Assembly: GCA_002381695.1 (NCBI GenBank)
Contig: DFXM01000022.1
Coordinates: 116,120-134,085 of the forward strand
DNA from: Clostridium sp. UBA4108
GTDB taxonomy: Bacteria > Bacillota > Clostridia > Clostridiales > Clostridiaceae
Length of the DNA stretch: 17,966 nucleotides
Direction of reading: 5' to 3'
How positions within the stretch are numbered: the stretch's first letter is position 1; each line of letters begins with the position of its first letter. The notes under the pieces were generated by a model. That model had not been told where the DNA came from. It did not search any database and saw nothing but the letters and a program-made list of their open reading frames with translations. The position numbers and the translations under genes are program-made. Of the stretch, positions 7,190 through 14,555 are shown one piece after another.

Positions 7190-7793
7190 GGTAGAAAACA
7201 TAAGCTTTAGATATAATAGTAGTGACAGATGGATATTTGAAAATGTGGATTTTACTGTAGAACAAGGAGAGGTAGTGGGATTGGTTGCACCTAGCGGTTA
7301 TGGAAAAACCACCTTAGCTAAGATTCTAGCTAGTTACATAAAACCAACCTTAGGCAGAGTAATTTTAGAAGGAGTAAAAAAGGATGAGTATTATCCAGTA
7401 CAGTTAATATTTCAGCATCCAGAGAAGTCAGTGAATCCTAAATGGAAAATGAAAGATATATTAACTGAAGGATGGAATCCGCCGAAAACTCTACTCCAAA
7501 GTATAGGCATAGAAGAAGGGTGGCTAAATAGATGGCCAAGTGAACTATCGGGAGGAGAATTACAAAGGTTTTGTGTAGTTAGAACCCTATCTCCAGCTAC
7601 AAAATTTCTAATAGCAGATGAAATTACCACTATGCTTGATGCTATAACTCAAGCCCAGATATGGGAGGTAGTAATTAATAGGGCTAAAGAGCATAATATG
7701 GGAGTTATAATAATAAGCCACGACAAGGATTTATTAAATAGATTATGTCATAGATTTGTAGACTTAACGACTTTTCATGATAAGGATAAATAA
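7179..7793 (+). CDS. ABC importer ATPase, NikE/DppF type, short form
   Basis: The 204-residue ATPase has Walker A APSGYGKT (37-44), Q-loop Gln79, signature LSGGE (123-127), Walker B FLIADEI with Glu148, and H-loop His171, so both ATP-site halves are complete. It ends about ten residues after the last beta strand and lacks the C-terminal oligo_HPY domain and cysteines of its partner. That makes it shorter than typical OppF/DppF proteins (around 300 residues) and nearer to NikE-like or metallophore-type ATPases. The segment after Walker B reads ITTMLD in place of the usual PTSALD. It starts within the preceding gene and is the last gene of the operon. I see no classic terminator behind it, only the palindrome at 7840-7891. 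Confidence 0.88.
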   Translation: MQLKVENISFRYNSSDRWIFENVDFTVEQGEVVGLVAPSGYGKTTLAKILASYIKPTLGRVILEGVKKDEYYPVQLIFQHPEKSVNPKWKMKDILTEGWNPPKTLLQSIGIEEGWLNRWPSELSGGELQRFCVVRTLSPATKFLIADEITTMLDAITQAQIWEVVINRAKEHNMGVIIISHDKDLLNRLCHRFVDLTTFHDKDK

Positions 7794-7839
7794 TATATGT
7801 TTAAGTCATTACAGAGAAATTTTATAATTCTAGTAAATC

Positions 7840-7891
7840 AATCCTTCACTGAGCTCACAGCATACCTCTCCCTGCGGACTCAGTGAGGATT
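7840..7891. repeat. G+C-rich imperfect palindrome in the convergent junction
   Basis: AATCCTTCACTGAG (7840-7853) pairs with CTCAGTGAGGATT (7879-7891) with a single bulged T. Inside, a symmetric 4x4 internal loop (CTCA 7854-7857 opposite CGGA 7875-7878) leads to an inner CAG/CTG stem (7858-7860, 7872-7874) and an 11-base apical loop. The element is about 52% G+C in a region near 30%. A weaker AT-rich outer pair (AAATTTTAT at 7817-7825 with ATAAAATTT at 7900-7908) may extend it. Neither strand has a T-run after the stem, so it is not a standard intrinsic terminator, although it lies where convergent terminators are expected. A mobile palindromic element or a structured RNA are alternatives. Confidence 0.65.
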
Positions 7892-7939
7892 TCCATAAAA
7901 TAAAATTTGTATCTTCCAGTATCGTTGAACCTTTCCCTA

Positions 7940-9031
7940 TTAGTTTTGTTGATTATAATAGCTTAAAAGCAAATCCACCATTCTACCATAGCTTTTTTCT
8001 CCATCACTAACTCCATTAGCTTTTAAATAGGTGTCGTTTACCTTGCTGGAAATTTCGTCAATTTTACCCTCATGGCGCTTCCAAAAATCACTTCTAAACT
8101 TCATGTCCCTTAAAACTTCCTCTGAAAAATTTTCTCTTAAATCCTTTAATAGATAATAATCCTCACTTGCTATAGAATTTCCTAAGTTGATAAGTGCAAG
8201 AAGATAGCCAGAATATTGAAAATCTGCATCAGGATGATTTATACAAACTAAATATGCAATAAAATTTGCTTCATCTTCACTAGCATAGCCTCTTTGATGT
8301 GCCATTTCATGAGTGGTAGTGAAGGGCAAAGTCATATTAGGAGCAGCTAGATTCACATTAGGTTCACCAGTAAAGGGAAAATATATCCCTGTAATTCCTG
8401 TGTAGATAAGAAACTTTGAAGTTAAAATAGGTTTTGGCTTACCGTAATTTCCACTCAGAGATGGATAAGTATTAGAAATATTTTCATATCCTATTTTTGC
8501 CCTTGAAAAAACGTCCCTATAATCACCATTGGTGATCATAACACCTGAGGAATCTTCTTTAACCAATTTTCGCGTACCATTAGCTTTTTCTGCAAGGATT
8601 TTGTAAACCTGCGATAAATCATCTATAGAATATTGTTTAGTAGTTAATCCTATGGTATCTCCAATAGAAACTCTATTATAGTTTAAGCCCCATAACATTA
8701 TAAATAAAAAATATATTATAGATAGTGAAACTCCACAGTTTAGAAAAAAATTAATAAGGGTTTTTTTCAAGGCTTTAGGATACTTCAAAGCGTTAATAAT
8801 TGTATATCCTATATAAAAAATAACTAATAGAATTGCTCCATAGAAAACAATCTCATATATTGAGAAAGGAAAGATACTTGATATATGGCTAAGAACTTTA
8901 ACTATTACTTTATTTATTTTTAAAGAATAATAGGCTTCGGTAATGGTAGGATATAAGGAAGATATATAGTTTATAATAATTGCAAAAATAAATAAGGATA
9001 TAAGAATAAGCTTAGTTTTTAAATTTTTCAT
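7940..9031 (-). CDS. DUF3810 family membrane protein with HExxH metalloprotease-like motif
   Basis: The ATG at 9031 (363 residues) is chosen over the one at 9043 because TGGAG then lies about seven bases upstream. Three hydrophobic segments occupy roughly residues 8-26, 56-78 and 91-116, followed by a large soluble domain, probably extracytoplasmic. The motif TTTHEMAHQRG has His241, Glu242 and His245 in the zinc-peptidase HExxH arrangement. The following EDEANF supplies glutamates, such as Glu254, that could act as a third ligand. This matches the DUF3810 family, which is widespread in Firmicutes and Bacteroidetes; to my knowledge its substrate is not established. It is transcribed toward the importer operon. 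It lies 142 bases behind the FtsX permease gene on the same strand, with a candidate terminator and promoter between them, so it is probably a separate unit. Confidence 0.85.
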   Translation of the reverse strand: MKNLKTKLILISLFIFAIIINYISSLYPTITEAYYSLKINKVIVKVLSHISSIFPFSIYEIVFYGAILLVIFYIGYTIINALKYPKALKKTLINFFLNCGVSLSIIYFLFIMLWGLNYNRVSIGDTIGLTTKQYSIDDLSQVYKILAEKANGTRKLVKEDSSGVMITNGDYRDVFSRAKIGYENISNTYPSLSGNYGKPKPILTSKFLIYTGITGIYFPFTGEPNVNLAAPNMTLPFTTTHEMAHQRGYASEDEANFIAYLVCINHPDADFQYSGYLLALINLGNSIASEDYYLLKDLRENFSEEVLRDMKFRSDFWKRHEGKIDEISSKVNDTYLKANGVSDGEKSYGRMVDLLLSYYNQQN

Positions 9032-9066
9032 AACACACTCCATATAACTTATATTCTATAATAATT

Positions 9067-9136
9067 AAAAACTTCTAATTATTATAATACAATTTTACCC
9101 TAATCAAGTTAATATTGTCTAATAAAAATTAGAAGT
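9067..9136 (-). terminator. Candidate long-loop terminator behind the FtsX permease
   Basis: ACTTCTAATT (9071-9080) and AATTAGAAGT (9127-9136) are perfect 10-bp complements separated by 46 bases. Read on the - strand, the second arm is followed by TTTT (9070-9067). The long loop and AT-rich arms make this a weak terminator candidate. It also encloses the presumed promoter of the DUF3810 gene, so the dyad may be regulatory instead. Confidence 0.3.
9081..9107 (-). promoter_or_regulatory. Candidate promoter of the DUF3810 gene
   Basis: On the - strand TTGATT (9107-9102) is followed by TATAAT (9086-9081) with a short 15-base spacer, or by TAATAA with 17. The predicted start is about 40-45 bases before the ATG at 9031. 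Confidence 0.35.
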
Positions 9137-9185
9137 CAAAACAGAGTGAAAAGTAATTTATTTCATAATTTCTAGCTATAAGTGA

Positions 9186-11591
9186 TTATTCACTATATCT
9201 AATTCTATCTATTAAAGACTCCTTTTTAAACATTTTATTTATTACTTTTCCCAAAGATAGTTGAACTATAAGCATAACAGTTGCAAGAATTATAGCTGGA
9301 ATTAATGGGAATTTATAAACTGCATAGGTAGCTCCACTATTATAGAAGGCTAAATAACCTAAATAACCAAAGGTGCCTCCTAGAACTAGAGAGGAAAATA
9401 ATGTTACTAAAGTGTAGAACAGACCTTCTAGTTTTAACATCTTTAGAAGCTGAACATCAGTCATTCCTATAGCTTGAAGTGTACCAATTTCTTTTTTTCT
9501 TGAAATGATACTAGTAATTACTGTATTTATTAAGTTTATTAAGCTAATAACACCAAGTATAGCAACTAAACTGTAAGCCATGGAGTTTAAAGAGAAAAAT
9601 GAATTTTTAGCTTGCTTTAATTCTTTTTCAAATGATGTATAGTTTAAATTTCTATAATTAGTGGAAAGTTCACTTAATATTTTTTCAACTTCTTCTTCTT
9701 TGCCATTGTTAACATCTATACTAATACCCATATTATAATTTAAATTTTCAGGATTTTTTAGAAGATCAATTGAGGTTATAAAATCTCCACCATAATGCAA
9801 ATCAGTTACAGCTTGAACTTTTACTTTTTTAGTTTTTACACTGTTTCCATCATTAAAAGTAAGGGTAACCATATCTCCAGCATGAATGTCAAACCAATAA
9901 GGAATATTACTTGTTGCAATTACTTCTTCGCCACTTTTAACTTTTTCTAAATCTAGTTTACCTTCTAATAATCTTAAATCTAAAGCTTTAAGCATATCAT
10001 CAGTATAACCAGCAAGCTCAATTTCTGAATCCTTAGAATCAGGATATTCTTTTGCATGTTTTCCAGTACTAGGAATAGTACCCTTGAATTTTCTTATTTC
10101 ATGTACATTCTTTACACCATCTATAGCTTTAATTGTATTTATAAAATTTTCGTCTAAAGGATTATTTTTAATAAACTCTCCATATTCTTTGTCAAAATCA
10201 TAGCTAGAATATTTCATTCTGAATTGAAAATCTCCAGCCATACCTTGTCTCACATAGTTTTTTGTATCTACACTTGAAAAGACAGAGGTAGCTGTCATGA
10301 TTAATATTCCACTTAAGCTAAGGGATAATAAAGTAAGAAAGGTACGACGTTTATTTCTAGCAAAATTTGCCTTAGTTAGTTTCATAATATTTAAATCTAT
10401 ATAACCACTTCTAGTTTTTTTAGAAGATTCTTTATCGCTATTAGTATATCTAATGGCTTCTATAGGAGAAATTTTAGAAGCTATCTTCATAGGTTTAAGT
10501 AATGATAGATACATGGTAACTAAAGTAAGAAATGCAGCACCAATTAGTATAGGCAGGCTGACATAAGCTATAGGGGCTCCCCAAGCCGTAAATATATTAC
10601 TTACTATAAGTTTACTCAATAAATAACCAGAGAGTATCCCAATAGGGATTGAAATCATTGATAAAATCATACCTTCTCTTAAAATTATAGCTTTAAGTTG
10701 TTTTTTTGTTGCACCAATAGCTTTAAGCTTTCCAAACTCTTTGATTTTATTGATTATTGAGATATAAAAAATATTATATATAACTAGGATTGAAGAAATC
10801 ATAACTACTAAAGCAATAGTAGCAGCACCAATTATCGTTGAAGGATCAGGTCTTGTAAGGGAAAGATACATTGAATTGAATTGAATATTATCCTTAGGTA
10901 TTTGAAAATCAGTAGCTATTTCTTCAAGTTTAGCTTCTATTTCACTAGCAGATAGCTTGTCTTCATTTTTAATTCTTACAGAAGCTTTAAGTCTAGAATC
11001 ATAATTCTCTACAGATAGGAATTTTTTAGAGACTATGCCAACAGTGGCATTATTGCTTTCACTGGTTTCATTTTTAGATAAAATTCCACTTAAGATAAAT
11101 TCTTTTTCCATAAATTTTTTATTTATATCATTATAATTTAATTTGACTTTTTCGCCTATTTTATTCTTATAACCTAACTTATTTAAAATAAATTCATCTA
11201 ATACAATTTCGTTTTCTTCACTAGGCATATTTCCTTCAATTAATTTCATATTAGAAAGAGTAAGAGCTGTTTCATCTATGTACATAAGAGTAAGCAAGGC
11301 ATTATCAACCTCTTGTTTGCCTATGACAAAACTATTTTCGCCTACAGTTTCTATATCTTTATGCTGTTTTAATTTAGAAATATCTGCCTCTTCAAGTTTT
11401 CTATAATAGCCATGTGCATTTCCATAATTTTTAATTGCGTTATCTTTGGAATATCTAAAAGAGGTATAGGTTATTATTCCAATTGAACATAATAGACAAG
11501 TGGTTAAAGCAACAGTAATTATAATTAAGATGTTTTTTAATTTATTTTCCTTTAAGTTGCTTTTTACAATAGATTTAATCATGCTATTCAT
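9186..11591 (-). CDS. ABC transporter permease with two FtsX domains
   Basis: The 801-residue membrane protein is a tandem duplication of the 4-helix FtsX/MacB unit. The first half has one helix (about 19-43), a large outside domain (45-250), and three helices (about 251-278, 309-333, 340-366). The second half repeats this: helix at about 419-440, outside domain to about 670, and helices near 673-695, 722-748 and 765-787. Each half has the coupling motif after its second helix, EFGKLKAIGATKKQL (285-299) and RKKEIGTLQAIGM (699-711). It works with the ATPase whose last bases it overlaps (ATG inside the final codons), with AAGGTGG as ribosome site. Members of this superfamily export lipids or peptides or transmit force across the membrane. 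The 8-helix duplicated layout differs from the 10-helix BceB bacitracin type. The cargo is unknown. Confidence 0.9.
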   Translation of the reverse strand: MNSMIKSIVKSNLKENKLKNILIIITVALTTCLLCSIGIITYTSFRYSKDNAIKNYGNAHGYYRKLEEADISKLKQHKDIETVGENSFVIGKQEVDNALLTLMYIDETALTLSNMKLIEGNMPSEENEIVLDEFILNKLGYKNKIGEKVKLNYNDINKKFMEKEFILSGILSKNETSESNNATVGIVSKKFLSVENYDSRLKASVRIKNEDKLSASEIEAKLEEIATDFQIPKDNIQFNSMYLSLTRPDPSTIIGAATIALVVMISSILVIYNIFYISIINKIKEFGKLKAIGATKKQLKAIILREGMILSMISIPIGILSGYLLSKLIVSNIFTAWGAPIAYVSLPILIGAAFLTLVTMYLSLLKPMKIASKISPIEAIRYTNSDKESSKKTRSGYIDLNIMKLTKANFARNKRRTFLTLLSLSLSGILIMTATSVFSSVDTKNYVRQGMAGDFQFRMKYSSYDFDKEYGEFIKNNPLDENFINTIKAIDGVKNVHEIRKFKGTIPSTGKHAKEYPDSKDSEIELAGYTDDMLKALDLRLLEGKLDLEKVKSGEEVIATSNIPYWFDIHAGDMVTLTFNDGNSVKTKKVKVQAVTDLHYGGDFITSIDLLKNPENLNYNMGISIDVNNGKEEEVEKILSELSTNYRNLNYTSFEKELKQAKNSFFSLNSMAYSLVAILGVISLINLINTVITSIISRKKEIGTLQAIGMTDVQLLKMLKLEGLFYTLVTLFSSLVLGGTFGYLGYLAFYNSGATYAVYKFPLIPAIILATVMLIVQLSLGKVINKMFKKESLIDRIRYSE

Positions 11592-12267
11592 TTATAGCAC
11601 CACCTTTTATAACTTTACCATCTTCTATTATAATCACTCTATCAGCCATCTGAGCAATTGTTTCATCATGAGTTATAACAACTAAGGTTTGAGAATACTT
11701 TTTAACCATGGCCTTTAAAAGGGACATAACTTCATCACTAGTTCTGGAATCTAGATTTCCAGTAGGTTCATCAGCAAGAATTATAGCTGGTTTTGCAGCT
11801 AGGGCTCTAGCTATGGCAACCCTTTGCTGCTGTCCTCCAGATAAGGTATTAGGTAAACTTTCAATCTTATCTTCAAGTCCTAAAGTAGTTATAATTTCCT
11901 TGATAAATTCCTTATCAACTTTTTTATTATCAAGACCTAAAGGTAATACTATGTTTTCCCAAACATTTAAACTTGATATAAGATTATAGTATTGAAAGAT
12001 AAAACCTATCTTTCTTCTTCTAAAAATGCTTAGAGCATCATCACTTAAGGAAAAGATATCTTTTCCATCTATAAATACCTTTCCATCTGTAGGTCTATCA
12101 AGACCTCCTAGCATATGTAAAAGAGTACTTTTACCTGAACCAGACTTACCTACAATTACTGCAAATTCACCATGACATATTTCCATAGAATTGTCATCTA
12201 TAGCTTTAACTATATTTTCATTTTTACCATAATATTTTTTAAGATTTTTAGTTTCTAATGCTTTCAT
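11584..12267 (-). CDS. ABC transporter ATPase, MacB/LolD type
   Basis: The 227-residue cytoplasmic ATPase is of the standard length for the MacB/LolD/FtsE-like group that serves FtsX permeases. It has Walker A GKSGSGKST (40-48), Q-loop Gln92, signature LSGGQQQR (142-149), Walker B AIILADEPTG (161-170) and H-loop His200; all catalytic residues are intact. AAGGGAG lies nine bases before the ATG at 12267. Its stop overlaps the start of the permease gene by eight bases. It lies 101 bases after the histidine kinase stop, so it may be read from the regulator promoter or from its own promoter in that gap. Confidence 0.93.
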   Translation of the reverse strand: MKALETKNLKKYYGKNENIVKAIDDNSMEICHGEFAVIVGKSGSGKSTLLHMLGGLDRPTDGKVFIDGKDIFSLSDDALSIFRRRKIGFIFQYYNLISSLNVWENIVLPLGLDNKKVDKEFIKEIITTLGLEDKIESLPNTLSGGQQQRVAIARALAAKPAIILADEPTGNLDSRTSDEVMSLLKAMVKKYSQTLVVITHDETIAQMADRVIIIEDGKVIKGGAINE

Positions 12268-12336
12268 TTTTAATTACTCCCTTCACTAAAGAACTAAACA
12301 GAACATTAAAGTTATTTTATTTACGTACTGCATTTC

Positions 12337-12362
12337 ATACTTCTATAATAATAGAGGAGTAT
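12337..12362. promoter_or_regulatory. Hairpin or dyad between histidine kinase and ABC ATPase genes
   Basis: ATACTTCTAT (12337-12346) and ATAGAGGAGTAT (12351-12362) pair around AATA with a small bulge. It lies just behind the histidine kinase stop and 70 bases before the ATPase start. No T-run follows on the - strand, so it is a poor terminator. It could be a processing site or an operator for the neighbouring response regulator. Confidence 0.25.
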
Positions 12363-12368
12363 TTCATC

Positions 12369-13628
12369 TTAATTACAATTAGTCTCGCATTTTTGCAATA
12401 ATAGAGAAAAGGTACTTCCGCCATCAACATTTGCAGCAGCAATTATGCTTCCTCCTTGTTCTTCTAAAATTTTTCTAGTGAGATATAAGCCTACTCCTGA
12501 GCCTTCAATATCTTTTATAGTTTTATTTTTCCCTCTGTAAAATCTTTTGAATATATGATTTATTTCTTCTTTATTTATTCCTATACCGTTATCTTTTATA
12601 TCTATTCTTAAATAGTTTATTGTAGAGGAAACAGCTACTACAATATCTCCATCCATAGGAGTATATTTAATAGCGTTATCTAAAACATTAAAAATACTCT
12701 CCTCTGTCCATTTTATATCATGATATATTTTTATATCTTCAAATTCTTCTAAGGATATGTTTATATTTTTGTCCATGGCCTTAACATAGGCACTATTTAT
12801 TGCTTTTATAATAGTATTTTTTATGCTACTGTATTCTGGATTTATGTTTATCAGGTTAGATTCTAATCTAGATATATTTACTAGTGCATCAATGAGATTA
12901 TGGAGCTTAGTAATAGAGGCTTCATTTTTTATTAAAAAATCAGCTCTTTCACCCTCTGAAATTTCGTTTTGAAGTAGAATAGAATTATACAAATTAAGAG
13001 AAGCTAAAGGGGTCTTTAATTGATGGGAAATATCTGTTACCAAGGATTTTAAATTTTCCTTTTCTAAAGTTAATTTATGAGATTCTATATCCCATTTTTT
13101 ACCTAAATTGCTTAGTTTACATAATACATATGAAAATAAACCCTCATTTTCTATGGGATCGCAGATTTTATAATTATTATCCATGAAGTTATCTAGATAG
13201 TTTGATATTTTAAATAATAATGAAAGTATCCACTTAAAGGATTTATTTAATACTAAAAAATTTAGAGTTATTACTATAGCAGTGATTATGGCAAATACTT
13301 TAAAGGAATCATAAGCATATTTACTAAAACTTTCATCCTGGAAAATGGAGCTTTCTTTATAACCAAATTTAGATAAAACTTCACTTCCTTTAGAAAGAGA
13401 AGCTTCATCTGCATTTTTTATAGCTTGCATTACAGACAGCTCTGCTTCAGGGTAATTATTTAGTATACCTCCAACAATTCTTTGAGTTAATGCCCTCTCC
13501 TCCTTATAAAGATTATTTAACTGTGCTATATGGAAGAGATTTAAAATAATACCTGAAATTAAAAAACAGATACTTATTCCTAGAGTTATTTTATTTAACA
13601 TAGGCTCTCGAGATATACTTTTAATCAT
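12369..13628 (-). CDS. Sensor histidine kinase, OmpR-partner type
   Basis: The ATG at 13628 overlaps the regulator's stop as ATGA and gives 419 residues; an ATG at 13640 and a TTG at 13652 are in frame but poorly placed. Two helices (about 11-39 and 106-137) enclose an extracytoplasmic domain of roughly 65 residues of no recognised fold. The cytoplasmic part has the H-box DISHQLKTPLASLN with phospho-accepting His202, the N-box FNVLDNAIKY (Asn318), the G1 box DNGIG (336-340) and the G2 box GSGVGL (376-381), so the kinase is complete. There is no clear HAMP domain. The sizeable sensor domain argues against the BceS-type intramembrane sensors, so it probably senses a ligand outside the cell directly. 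It should phosphorylate the regulator encoded just upstream. Confidence 0.92.
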   Translation of the reverse strand: MIKSISREPMLNKITLGISICFLISGIILNLFHIAQLNNLYKEERALTQRIVGGILNNYPEAELSVMQAIKNADEASLSKGSEVLSKFGYKESSIFQDESFSKYAYDSFKVFAIITAIVITLNFLVLNKSFKWILSLLFKISNYLDNFMDNNYKICDPIENEGLFSYVLCKLSNLGKKWDIESHKLTLEKENLKSLVTDISHQLKTPLASLNLYNSILLQNEISEGERADFLIKNEASITKLHNLIDALVNISRLESNLININPEYSSIKNTIIKAINSAYVKAMDKNINISLEEFEDIKIYHDIKWTEESIFNVLDNAIKYTPMDGDIVVAVSSTINYLRIDIKDNGIGINKEEINHIFKRFYRGKNKTIKDIEGSGVGLYLTRKILEEQGGSIIAAANVDGGSTFSLLLQKCETNCN

Positions 13629-14317
13629 TGTTTTACACATCCCTCTGCCCAAATATATCCTACACCTCTTATGTTTTTTATATACTTAGGATTTGCAGGG
13701 TCTTCCTCCACCTTTTCTCTCAATCTTCTTATGTTGACAGCAACAGCATTATCATAAACAAACTGGCCCTCAGAATCCCATATAAATTCTAAAATTTGTT
13801 CTTTAGTTAAGATTTGTTTACTGTTTTCCATTAAGTATTTTAAAAGCTTGTATTCAATTTTACTTAAAATAATTTCTTCTCCATTTTTAATGATTTTCAT
13901 ATCTTCATAGGAGAAGATAATACTTTTACTAATTAAGTATTTAGAACTAGAACTATCATCTATCCTTTTCATAATTGCATTTACCTTTGATATGAAAATA
14001 ATTAAGCTAAAAGGCTTGGTTATATAATCATCTGCACCTATATTATAACCATTTACTATATTAACCTCTTGGTCCAAAGCAGTTAAAAACATTATACGCA
14101 CATCACTAGTTTTTCGGATTTCCTCACAAAAACATAAGCCATCTCCATCTGGCAGATTTATGTCAGATATGATTAAGTGTATTATATTATTATAAAAAAA
14201 TTCCGTTGCTTCTTTTACATTCATAGCTGGGAATACATTATAGCCTTCTTTTTTTAACATAAAACTTATACCACTATTTAAGGATTCATCATCTTCTATT
14301 AACAATATATTTTTCAT
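13625..14317 (-). CDS. OmpR/PhoB-family response regulator
   Basis: The ATG at 14317 (230 residues) has TTGGAGG five bases upstream; the apparent longer start is the TTG of that ribosome site. The receiver domain (1 to about 115) has the acidic pocket Glu8/Asp9/Asp10, phospho-acceptor Asp52 in IISDINLPDG, Thr79 and Lys101 in ITKPFS. The C-terminal winged-helix domain (about 130-227) has the recognition-helix region VAVNIRRLREKVEEDP and ends with the wing IRGVGYIWAEG. It is the first gene of the two-component/ABC block and likely controls the transporter genes behind it, judging from arrangement only. Confidence 0.95.
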   Translation of the reverse strand: MKNILLIEDDESLNSGISFMLKKEGYNVFPAMNVKEATEFFYNNIIHLIISDINLPDGDGLCFCEEIRKTSDVRIMFLTALDQEVNIVNGYNIGADDYITKPFSLIIFISKVNAIMKRIDDSSSSKYLISKSIIFSYEDMKIIKNGEEIILSKIEYKLLKYLMENSKQILTKEQILEFIWDSEGQFVYDNAVAVNIRRLREKVEEDPANPKYIKNIRGVGYIWAEGCVKQ

Positions 14318-14353
14318 AAAAACCTCCAAGAAAATTTAACTTACTCTTTTTTA

Positions 14354-14359
14354 ATTATA
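14354..14359 (-). promoter_or_regulatory. Candidate -10 element of the response regulator operon
   Basis: A perfect TATAAT on the - strand lies 37 bases upstream of the regulator's start codon. The -35 region is not recognisable (a run of T and a CAC), which fits a promoter that needs an activator, possibly the regulator itself. Confidence 0.35.
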
Positions 14360-14497
14360 GTAAATAAAGTGAAAAAAAACCATGATTACTTAATATCTTA
14401 AAATATGGAATCAAGAATATAAAATTATATGAAGATATCAATTGATCTAGGTCCAGAAGGTTTCTTTTTACAGAATAGCATTTTATAAGAGTATAAT

Positions 14498-14526
14498 TTT
14501 ACAAAGTCAAAGATAAAGTATAAAAT
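14498..14526 (+). promoter_or_regulatory. Candidate promoter of the phosphodiesterase gene
   Basis: TTTACA (14498-14503) and TAAAAT (14521-14526) are separated by 17 bases, about 30 bases before the ATG at 14556. A TATAAT at 14492-14497 could belong to a second, upstream promoter with TTTACA at 14468-14473 and an 18-base spacer. Confidence 0.45.
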
Positions 14527-14555
14527 GTAAGGAAAGAATTTTATAGGAGGCAGCT

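Noticed and set aside
2731..7793. Naming the importer nikABCDE or oppABCDF
   Set aside because: Family motifs support the PepT group only; the binding-pocket residues that decide nickel, metallophore or peptide cannot be judged by eye.
7840..7891. Calling the palindrome an ordinary intrinsic terminator
   Set aside because: No T-run follows the stem on either strand and the loop is long and structured; listed as a repeat instead.
11708..11989. 93-codon open frame on the + strand
   Set aside because: It is antisense to the ABC ATPase with intact Walker and signature motifs, so it is a shadow frame.
9186..14317. Naming the kinase and transporter as bceRSAB
   Set aside because: The kinase has a sizeable outside domain and the permease has a duplicated 4-helix layout, both unlike BceS and BceB.
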